A stretch of DNA of 11,118 bases from DAOTUB01 sp034437455 (GTDB taxonomy: Bacteria > Chloroflexota > Anaerolineae > B4-G1). Positions 5,909 through 11,118 of this stretch are shown here, piece after piece (positions within the stretch are counted from its first letter, which is position 1; every line of letters begins with the position of its first letter). Below the pieces are notes generated by a model. The model worked only from the letters and a program-made list of their open reading frames with translations, did no database searches and was not told where the DNA came from. The stretch covers positions 1 to 11,118 of the forward strand of contig DAOTUB010000192.1 in NCBI GenBank assembly GCA_034437455.1, read 5' to 3'. The position numbers were made by a program, and so were the translations under genes.

Positions 5909-7549
5909 TTACACATCTCTTTTCCTGTCTATATGCTTTTCACTATTCATTTTGCGCACACGTCGGTCAGCGCCGAGCCAGCGCTTCCAAAAACGCCTCT
6001 CAGATTTTCCATTCTCCGCATAATAGTAGTAGTGCTCGGGCGAGCGGGCGGATACTTTGTTCAGCACCGCACCCAGGGTCCTGGCGTCCGCATTGCGCAG
6101 CACCTCTACGGCTCGCAGCGCGGCCTCTTGTCGGGTGGCGCGACTGTCGACGACCAGAATGACGCCATCCATCCGCGCGGCCAGGACCATGGCATCCGCG
6201 TAGGCCAAGACCGGCGGCACGTCAAACAGCACCACGTCGGCAAAAGATTGAAATTCTTCGATCAAGCGCGCCATAGGCTGTGACCCTAACAGTTCGGATG
6301 GGTTTGGAGGGAGCGGTCCGCTGGGAAGCACATAAAGGTTGGGTGTGTCAACGTCAACCACACAGTGCTCTAGTTCTGCCTCATTCAATAACAGCGAAGT
6401 GAGCCCCGTACTGTTGGGCAGGCCAAAGATCTGATGCAAGTGTGAGCACCGCAAATCAGCATCTACCAGAAGGGTCTTGCGGCCGTTCTGCGCCATCGCG
6501 ATGCCCAAGCGGGCGATGACGTTGGTCTTTCCATCACCAGGCCCAGGACTGGTGACCAAAAGTGTATGGATGGCGCTTTCTATACTGGCAAAGTGAACGT
6601 TGGTGCGCAGGATGCGAAAAGCTTCTGCGCTGGGCCATTCCGCATCTTTAATAGCGGCGTGATGGTCTTGTCCCCAGGCCTTGACAAACGGTATCGCCCC
6701 CAGGCTGGGCAAGGCGAGGGTGTCGCGCATTTCCTCGGTGGTTTCAAAAGTGTTTCTGAGATACTCTAGTAAAAAGGCTGCGACGCAGGCGATGGCACAG
6801 CCACTGAACGCTGCGATTGCCGTGGTAAAGAGCTTGCGCGGCGCAACCGGCACGGTGGGCGGTTCGGCCGATTCTACGATGACAATGTCCAACAAGCGCG
6901 ATTTCATCGATCGAATGTTGAGGTATCCTGACAAGAGACTGGCTAGGGTCCCTCGTTGCTGAACCTGATTTTGCTCTAGTTGCCTCAGCTCTTCTTGTGT
7001 CAACAGGCCCGGGGATGCGCGCAATTGTTCTAGCTCAGCCTCGGTCCTATCAATGGCCTGTTCCAACTCGCGTATCTGTTCAGCAAGGATTTGTTCATGG
7101 CGCTCAACCTCTTGGAATTGTTGCTCCGCAGAAAGTTGAAGCAGAAAGGTCAGCGCGATCTCGTTGGCGATATCCGCCGCCCGCTGTGGGTTGTTATCCG
7201 TGACTTTCAGTTCGAGTAACCGCGTGTCTTGTATGACACTCACATCAACATGTTCTGCTAGACGTTTGGGCGAATAGGGCAAGTTCAACCTGGTGATGAC
7301 CGTCTCTAGCACCGGCCGCGTCTTTAATAGCTCCCGGTAGGATTCAATGACTTGCTGACCACCGAGTAAGGAGGAATAATCGACGATGCCCGTGTCGGTC
7401 AACTGGTTTGACATGAGCTTGACTTTGGCCTCGTGGACGGGCGACATGGTGCTCGTGACGACCCAACTCGCCACACCTGCAATCAATGTGCACAGCAAGA
7501 TTAACAACCACCACTTACACAACGTCTGCAAGTATTCTCTAATTTCCAT
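5909..7549 (-). CDS. Wzz-domain/BY-kinase: polysaccharide chain-length regulator and tyrosine autokinase
   Basis: One polypeptide joins a Wzz co-polymerase domain to a cytoplasmic tyrosine autokinase (Wzc type). Positions are for the 548-residue reading. EIREYLQTLCKWW leads into the first membrane helix (about 14-34). A glutamate-rich coiled coil spans about 140-200, the proline-rich EPPTVPVAP is at 231-239, and the second helix at about 241-264. The kinase domain has Walker A SPGPGDGKT (336-344), Walker A' LLVDADLR (362-369) and Walker B VVLFDVPP (441-448). Four consecutive tyrosines (509-512) are the likely autophosphorylation cluster, followed by a basic tail of about 36 residues. In this family, cycles of phosphorylation and oligomerisation control polymer length and export. 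The start chosen is the ATG at 7549, with AGGA 8 bases upstream; the ATG at 7555 would leave only 2 bases. It begins 23 bases after the adaptor stop, so the two are surely in one operon. The exact glycan is unknown. Confidence 0.93.
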   Translation of the reverse strand: MEIREYLQTLCKWWLLILLCTLIAGVASWVVTSTMSPVHEAKVKLMSNQLTDTGIVDYSSLLGGQQVIESYRELLKTRPVLETVITRLNLPYSPKRLAEHVDVSVIQDTRLLELKVTDNNPQRAADIANEIALTFLLQLSAEQQFQEVERHEQILAEQIRELEQAIDRTEAELEQLRASPGLLTQEELRQLEQNQVQQRGTLASLLSGYLNIRSMKSRLLDIVIVESAEPPTVPVAPRKLFTTAIAAFSGCAIACVAAFLLEYLRNTFETTEEMRDTLALPSLGAIPFVKAWGQDHHAAIKDAEWPSAEAFRILRTNVHFASIESAIHTLLVTSPGPGDGKTNVIARLGIAMAQNGRKTLLVDADLRCSHLHQIFGLPNSTGLTSLLLNEAELEHCVVDVDTPNLYVLPSGPLPPNPSELLGSQPMARLIEEFQSFADVVLFDVPPVLAYADAMVLAARMDGVILVVDSRATRQEAALRAVEVLRNADARTLGAVLNKVSARSPEHYYYYAENGKSERRFWKRWLGADRRVRKMNSEKHIDRKRDV

Positions 7550-7557
7550 TAGCATAT

Positions 7558-7563
7558 TCCTAT
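7558..7563 (-). promoter_or_regulatory. Ribosome binding site deciding the BY-kinase start
   Basis: The minus strand reads ATAGGA, with 8 bases to the ATG at 7547-7549 but only 2 bases to the first ATG at 7553-7555. The second ATG is therefore the probable start. Confidence 0.6.
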
Positions 7564-7572
7564 CAACTTGAT

Positions 7573-8997
7573 CTAGGGCGCGAGCACCGTCTGACCCTCT
7601 TCAAGCTCTGTTAATAGCTCCACGCGCTCCTGCCCCTCGAGGCCCAACTCTACCGCTATGCGGCGCTGGCGCTCACCATCTTGCACAATCACAAACTTGC
7701 TATCTTGGTAAGTGCCGATGGCGGTCGACGGGAGCCAGAGCACGTCGTCTTTGGTCTCCAAGATGATGGTCACGTAAACCAGGTCGCCCAGGTTCAACTT
7801 GCTGGTGTCTCCCTTTAAACCGATGCGGAGGAAATGATCGACCGCTGCTTGGGTCTCGCCATCTGTGCGATCAGCCAAGCTGTAGGTAAAAGGCAGACGG
7901 CGGACAGTGCCAGACCAAGTTTGAGCGGGATCGTTGCCGAGAACAATGTCGGCCGCTTGTCCCTCGGTGATCTCTTGGCGCTGCTCGCTGGAAAGATCGG
8001 CCCGTACCTCAATGTCTGCAGGGTCGGCGATAATAATGACGGTCCTGAATGCCTCCACTGGCTGTCCCGGCTGCAGGGCCAGGGAGACGACCGCCCCGGT
8101 TGCTGGGGCGACGATTTGCGCGTTGGCAAGCTGGCCCTGCAACCTCTCCAGATTCAACTGTGCCGTTTCCACGTCGTTGACCAACGTCGAGTCAACGGAC
8201 GAGTCTTTCAACCAATCCAGTGCCTGTTGTGCACGCTGTACCTCAAGTGTCAAAAGCGGGTCTATGCCCTTTTTTAATCGCGCCAATTCCCCCTCGGCTA
8301 TCTGCACGGTCGTTCTTTGCATAGCGATTTCGCGCTGATAGCCATTGCTCTCAGCGACGGCCTGATCATATTGGGCTTGCGCAACTTCTATTTCCGCTTG
8401 CTGTCCCCCGCTTTGCGCCCGTTCCAGACCGACGCGGGCGCGGACAATGTCTGCGCTAAAAGTGGTTTGAAGAACCTGCATGCGGTTTAATTCTTCCTGG
8501 GCCAAAGTGAGCGCCAGCTCGCCCTGAGCGATGATATGGGTGTTGGCATCTTGCGCCTGGTCCAGGCGGGTCTGGGCCATTTTTAAATCTAGCTCTGCTA
8601 AGGCAATCTCTTGCTCTAGCGCCTTTTCTGCTTCGGACCGCAACAGTTGCGCCGCGTGGAGCGCGACCTCGGCCTGGGCGATCTGATTCAATAGGTCGTC
8701 GGCTTCCAACTCGGCTAGCAGTTCACCTGTCTCGACCCGCCCCCCTTGTCTGGCGTATACCTGCTTGACATAGCCACTAGATTTAAAGTAGAGTGGCACG
8801 TCCTCAATTGGCGCAATTCGACCACTGAACTCGAGTTTCCTGACTACTCTACCGCGCTGCACGACAAAAGTCGGCCCAGTCGATTCCAGAGTAGAATGAG
8901 AAGTATCGGCTGTAGAAACAACCTCAGCGTGGCTACAACTTGTAGACATCAAGACCGTACAGAGCAAAAGCACTATTTTGCTAAAATACCGAAGCAT
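7573..8997 (-). CDS. HlyD/RND-type membrane fusion (adaptor) protein, probable lipoprotein
   Basis: A 474-residue secreted adaptor of the MacA/AcrA/HlyD superfamily. A short signal sequence (1-20) ends in MSTSC, so Cys21 may be lipidated, although Ser rather than Leu stands at the -3 position of the lipobox. The split barrel-sandwich (lipoyl-like) domain is clear: GYVKQVYARQGGRVETGELL (75-94) and IVAPATGAVVSLALQPGQPV (295-314). Between them (about 100-290) is a long Ala/Glu/Gln-rich coiled-coil hairpin. A beta-barrel part follows, including ADIVLGN (349-355), and a C-terminal membrane-proximal domain with VLWLPSTAIGTY (419-430). Such proteins usually bridge an inner-membrane pump to the cell exterior or an outer-membrane channel. 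No pump or outer-membrane partner is in the window; the next gene is a Wzz/BY-kinase, which suggests a role in polysaccharide export (inference). The ATG start has GAGGG 9 bases upstream. It is the first gene after a ~630-base intergenic region. Confidence 0.9.
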   Translation of the reverse strand: MLRYFSKIVLLLCTVLMSTSCSHAEVVSTADTSHSTLESTGPTFVVQRGRVVRKLEFSGRIAPIEDVPLYFKSSGYVKQVYARQGGRVETGELLAELEADDLLNQIAQAEVALHAAQLLRSEAEKALEQEIALAELDLKMAQTRLDQAQDANTHIIAQGELALTLAQEELNRMQVLQTTFSADIVRARVGLERAQSGGQQAEIEVAQAQYDQAVAESNGYQREIAMQRTTVQIAEGELARLKKGIDPLLTLEVQRAQQALDWLKDSSVDSTLVNDVETAQLNLERLQGQLANAQIVAPATGAVVSLALQPGQPVEAFRTVIIIADPADIEVRADLSSEQRQEITEGQAADIVLGNDPAQTWSGTVRRLPFTYSLADRTDGETQAAVDHFLRIGLKGDTSKLNLGDLVYVTIILETKDDVLWLPSTAIGTYQDSKFVIVQDGERQRRIAVELGLEGQERVELLTELEEGQTVLAP

Positions 8998-9105
8998 CGC
9001 AATTCACCCTCACTACTTGTACCCTAGTGTGCTTGAGAGTCTCTCCATAGAAACACAGCCTTGCACATTTACTAATCCTCTTTTGTTATGCGCTCAACCA
9101 TTTAC

Positions 9106-9136
9106 TCTATAATTCTATTCAGCATGCGCATATCAA
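9106..9136 (-). promoter_or_regulatory. Candidate promoter of the adaptor/BY-kinase operon
   Basis: On the minus strand, TTGATA (9131-9136) matches five of six -35 bases and TATAGA (9106-9111) four of six -10 bases. The 19-base spacer is longer than ideal. It would give a leader of about 100 bases before the adaptor start. A palindrome (GAGAG-T-CTCTC, 9036-9046) lies in that leader. Confidence 0.3.
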
Positions 9137-9237
9137 TTTGTTGTCAGGTTTGTCGATTCGGGCGTTTTTTCAACGAAACGATCTATTGGCACATGACAAC
9201 TAGATAACAAAGCAGCACAACTGCGGTACAAGATGGG

Positions 9238-9343
9238 TTAACGTCTAATCTGGGTTGTTCTATAAAGGTCCAATAAATATCTGTGGGGGGCTTGTGAGCA
9301 GCAGTGTTGGATACTTGTTGCAAACACGGCTCAGCCAATTTTT
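9238..9343 (+). ncRNA. Possible short plus-strand RNA with terminator-like stem-loop
   Basis: TTAACG (9238-9243) and TATAAA (9261-9266) are 17 bases apart and resemble a promoter. Downstream, GGC (9289-9291) and TGAGC (9295-9299) pair with GCTCA (9329-9333) and GCC (9334-9336). GTGTT (9304-9308) pairs with AACAC (9323-9327) inside. Five T follow at 9339-9343. This could be a small RNA of about 70 bases or an unrelated structure. No family was recognised. Confidence 0.22.
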
Positions 9344-9407
9344 ATAGGAGGATGATGAAGAGGGCGTTGAAATGTAAATAATTTAGCAGTCCGGGTAAAA
9401 AATAGAC

Positions 9408-9611
9408 TTGACAGTTACAGCTTAATCAAAAATAGTTAGAGCGCGGTTTGAATTTTGTAAGAAATACGTTAAAATTAAGAGAGTCGGTAGACTCACTAGT
9501 GCTCACAAAGGGTGCGACAGGATAAAAAGCTGCAAGCCTGTATTGATTCAACGGAATTGGAAAAAAGGCAGTGTCGAAAAGGACGCCCTTGTTTGGCAAG
9601 GTCGTCTTTTT
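9408..9611 (+). ncRNA. Possible plus-strand small RNA ending at the shared terminator
   Basis: A perfect -35 box TTGACA (9408-9413) lies 17 bases from AATAGT (9431-9436, four of six -10 bases). No protein gene lies downstream on this strand; instead the sequence runs into the hairpin at 9577-9611, whose T-tract (TTTTT) is better placed for the plus strand than for the minus strand. A transcript from about 9443 would be near 170 bases and antisense to nothing known. It is speculative. Confidence 0.25.
9577..9611. terminator. Bidirectional Rho-independent terminator after the NadE-like gene
   Basis: The arms 9577-9591 and 9597-9611 form a 15-bp stem with one mismatch and one G-T pair around the loop TTTGG. 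Four A precede and five T end it, so both strands get a T-tract. On the minus strand it lies 17 bases after the TGA of the NadE-like gene and should end the asnB-nadE transcript, separating it from the export operon. Confidence 0.85.
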
Positions 9612-9627
9612 CATCACGTGCGAAAAG

Positions 9628-10626
9628 TCACGCGTAAAGTTCCGGATCCATCCCCAACGGCGGCATGCGCAAATATGCTGTCGTGCGCTGTTTGCGTGAC
9701 AAGTCATCAAAGACCCGTTGCACCTGGTCCTCTGTCAAATCCATCTCCCGGGCCACCACGTCTCGGGGCACGTCGTGTTCCAAGGCATACCACAACAGAT
9801 CCATCACTTTAAAAGGTAAACGGAAAAAGAACTCTTCCTGGGTGCTGCCGGCACTATACGTGTCCGAGGTCGGCGGTCGGGTGCGAATTTCCTCGGGAAT
9901 GTCCAAATATTCGGCCAGTTGGTAGACCTGCGTTTTGTAGAGGTGACCGATGGGCTTGACATCCATCGCGCCGTCGCCGTACTTGACAAAAAAACCCTGG
10001 TCGTGCTCGTTCTTTTGCGGAGTGCCGATCACGGCGTAATCGTGCAGCTCGGCGTGATAATACAGCATCGCCGCGCGACTGCGCTGCTTAAAGTTCGAGG
10101 CCGCCACAATCTGGCGTAATTGGGCCGGCCGCAACCGCCTGGTCTTTTCCTCACCCTCGGGACTGATGATGGTCACCCGAAAGACATTCAACGTGTCCCT
10201 GTCCAGCAAGTCCGGGGGCAGCGTAATCTTGAGCTTGTAGGTACTGTCATAATCGGAAAAGACAGCGCGCACCGCATCATCCCGCCGGCGGTAACAGCCA
10301 AAGCCAATCAATGGCCCGGTCATATCCTCGACGATGGGCGTCACGCCAAACTGGCGACATACCTGGCGCGCCAGGCGCGCGCTGGCGGGGCTCGACTCCA
10401 TCTCGGGCAGCAACAGTGTGACCAATCGCTGAGGACCCAAAGCCCGCACGGCAAGCGCCAGGGCCACCGCCGAATCTACACCGCCGCTTACGCCCAGCAC
10501 ACCGCCCTTGCGCTTGAGCTGGTCAAACACGTCGTGGCGCAACTTTTCCACGATGCGCGCCACTTCACGCTCAAGATCCAACTTGAGCACGTCACGATGA
10601 AAAACGGTCTTGGATTCAGAGATCAT
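9628..10626 (-). CDS. nadE: NAD+ synthase-like PP-loop amide ligase (NadE family)
   Basis: The PP-loop ATPase signature SGGVDSA (47-53) near the start is the adenylation site of N-type ATP pyrophosphatases. NadE features follow: NFKQRSRAAMLYYHAE (178-193), VIGTPQKNEHDQGFFVKYGDG (199-219) and KPIGHLYKTQV (224-234). NadE adenylates nicotinic acid adenine dinucleotide and amidates it with ammonia. This protein has no glutaminase domain, so it is ammonia-dependent, and at 332 residues it is longer than the usual ~270 of that class, with extra sequence around 107-172. After PPTSDT (251-256) the usual acidic 'DE..LG..Y' stretch is replaced by STQEEFFFRLPF (261-272), so the substrate may differ. The ATG start has AAAGG 8 bases upstream. 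It begins 18 bases after the asparagine synthase stop and is followed by a strong terminator. Placed next to a glycan locus, it might amidate a sugar acid or provide NAD for sugar dehydrogenases; both are inference. Confidence 0.82.
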   Translation of the reverse strand: MISESKTVFHRDVLKLDLEREVARIVEKLRHDVFDQLKRKGGVLGVSGGVDSAVALALAVRALGPQRLVTLLLPEMESSPASARLARQVCRQFGVTPIVEDMTGPLIGFGCYRRRDDAVRAVFSDYDSTYKLKITLPPDLLDRDTLNVFRVTIISPEGEEKTRRLRPAQLRQIVAASNFKQRSRAAMLYYHAELHDYAVIGTPQKNEHDQGFFVKYGDGAMDVKPIGHLYKTQVYQLAEYLDIPEEIRTRPPTSDTYSAGSTQEEFFFRLPFKVMDLLWYALEHDVPRDVVAREMDLTEDQVQRVFDDLSRKQRTTAYLRMPPLGMDPELYA

Positions 10627-10644
10627 AAGGTTCGCCTTTGCACG

Positions 10645-11118
10645 CTAGCGGCGCAGGACCCACTTGACATCGTCTCGTTCGTTTAGCGCCGGTCCAGGTT
10701 GATAATCGCTCACAAACTGCCGATGAACCAGTTGCGTCGAGAGGATGCCCGCCAGCGCCATGTCATCGGTCTCGCCCAACTTGCCCCAACGGCGGATCTT
10801 TTTCACCAGGTTAGCGACCGCAGCAGGATCAAAATAGCCGGCCGCTGCGATCTGACCCGGCGATAACAGCTCTGCCACCCACTCTAGCGGTTCTCCCTCG
10901 GGGAAAAAGCTGCGATGAATTGGCGCGCGATAAGGTCGCTTGGGGCGGTGCCAAATCGCTTCCGGCAAGAGATCACGCACAGCTTGTTTCAATATATGCT
11001 TCTCGTCCAGTCCTCGCAGCTTGTAATGGGGCGGCAACTGGTTACAAAACGCTACCACGTGATGGTCCAAAAACGGAAAGCGCCCCTCGACCGAGTGCGC
11101 CATCGCCACGCGATCGCC
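10645..11118 (-). CDS. asnB: Asparagine synthase, glutamine-hydrolysing type (3' end only)
   Basis: Only the last 157 residues are present and the frame runs off the right edge. The visible part is the C-terminal end of the synthetase domain (PF00733): GDRVAMAHSVEGRFPFLDHH matches the conserved 'D...M..SvE.R.PFLDh' segment. It is followed by LRGLDEKHILKQAVRDLLP and a RPKRPYRAP stretch corresponding to 'R.K..f..P' in the family. The glutaminase domain and the SGGxDS ATP site lie outside the window. AsnB-type enzymes transfer ammonia from glutamine to an activated carboxylate, normally aspartate; in polysaccharide loci relatives can amidate sugar acids. A GTG at 11109 could open a short frame, but the family match continues upstream of it, so it is not the real start. 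Confidence 0.88.
   Translation of the reverse strand, partial: GDRVAMAHSVEGRFPFLDHHVVAFCNQLPPHYKLRGLDEKHILKQAVRDLLPEAIWHRPKRPYRAPIHRSFFPEGEPLEWVAELLSPGQIAAAGYFDPAAVANLVKKIRRWGKLGETDDMALAGILSTQLVHRQFVSDYQPGPALNERDDVKWVLRR

Larger units (their letters stand above)
8998..9627. other. Long A/T-rich intergenic region without a protein gene
   Basis: No reading frame here looks like a protein. The longest one, on the minus strand at 9426-9710, runs into the NadE-like gene in another frame and is low-complexity in character. The region should contain the promoter of the adaptor/BY-kinase operon near its left end. It also has two plus-strand promoter-like pairs, a stem-loop at 9289-9343, a small GAGTC/GACTC hairpin (9481-9494) and the terminator at 9577-9611. 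At 9346-9381, a strong AGGAGG lies directly against ATGATG opening a 9-codon frame, too close to be an ordinary start. Confidence 0.6.

Noticed and set aside
7815..8338. Several frames of 100-147 codons overlapping the adaptor gene
   Set aside because: They are shadows of the coiled-coil coding sequence, without domains or ribosome binding sites.
9264..9275. AAAGGTCCAATA, similar to the right IS end AAAGTCCAATA
   Set aside because: It has an extra G and no matching inverted partner or transposase remnant was found in the intergenic region.
9426..9710. 94-codon minus-strand frame across the terminator and the end of the NadE-like gene
   Set aside because: It reads through the terminator hairpin, overlaps the NadE-like gene in another frame, and shows no domain-like pattern or ribosome binding site.
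10362..10375. Perfect 14-base palindrome CCTGGCGCGCCAGG
   Set aside because: It lies inside the NadE-like coding sequence and codes for ordinary residues; a chance result of GC-rich codons is the simplest reading.
10120..10686. 188-codon plus-strand frame opposite the NadE-like gene
   Set aside because: It is the antisense shadow of a well-supported gene in a GC-rich stretch; long open antisense frames are common there.
11101..11109. GTG at 11109 or ATG at 11103 as start of a short AsnB-like protein
   Set aside because: The codons before it (Gly-Asp-Arg) still match the conserved AsnB segment, so the gene continues past the window edge.
11110..11117. GCGATCGC octamer, like the cyanobacterial HIP1 repeat
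   Set aside because: Only one copy was noticed and it codes for conserved AsnB residues, so it gives no support for a cyanobacterial origin.

Overview
The window is a polysaccharide (capsule, exopolysaccharide or O-antigen-like) assembly locus. All eight protein genes lie on the minus strand, so the locus reads from right to left. The organism cannot be fixed from this stretch alone. A one-polypeptide Wzz/BY-kinase, an adaptor that looks like a lipoprotein, an AsnB-NadE pair and a remnant of an IS701-like (PF13546-type) transposase would suit a Chloroflexota (Anaerolineae-like) or similar environmental bacterium; this is a low-confidence inference. Base composition drops towards the left. By hand count, one 60-base line in the NadE-like gene (10381-10440) is 63% GC and one in the leftmost gene (661-720) is 38% GC.

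Right block (9628-11118): the 3' end of an asparagine synthase (AsnB-type) gene that enters from beyond the window, then after 18 bases an ammonia-dependent NAD+ synthase-like PP-loop gene. A long hairpin with T-tracts on both strands (9577-9611) closes this block.

Intergenic region (8998-9627, about 630 bases): A/T-rich, with no convincing protein gene. It should hold the promoter of the export operon. It also has two plus-strand promoter/hairpin combinations that could be small RNAs.

Export-control block (5909-8997): an HlyD/RND-type membrane-fusion (adaptor) protein, followed closely by a tyrosine autokinase with an N-terminal Wzz chain-length domain.

IS remnant (about 5304-5899): a plus-strand decayed transposase fragment sits between 10-bp perfect inverted repeats (ATTGGACTTT/AAAGTCCAAT), with AGTTCA/AGCTCA directly outside. 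It looks like an internally deleted insertion sequence that split a formerly compact operon.

Assembly block (104-5246): an O-antigen ligase/polymerase-type membrane protein, a Wzx/MATE-like flippase, a GT-B family 4 glycosyltransferase and a small Kdo/WaaP-like kinase. In a working model, the glycosyltransferase builds the repeat unit, the flippase exports it, the Wzy/WaaL-type protein polymerises or ligates it, and the Wzz/BY-kinase with the adaptor controls length and export. The terminal kinase and the AsnB/NadE pair may decorate sugars by phosphorylation and amidation. The initiating sugar-phosphate transferase, other glycosyltransferases and an outer-membrane or pump partner are not in the window, so the locus probably continues beyond it.

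Several genes have an AGGA/AAGG-type ribosome binding site exactly 8 bases before an ATG. This spacing was used to revise three starts.
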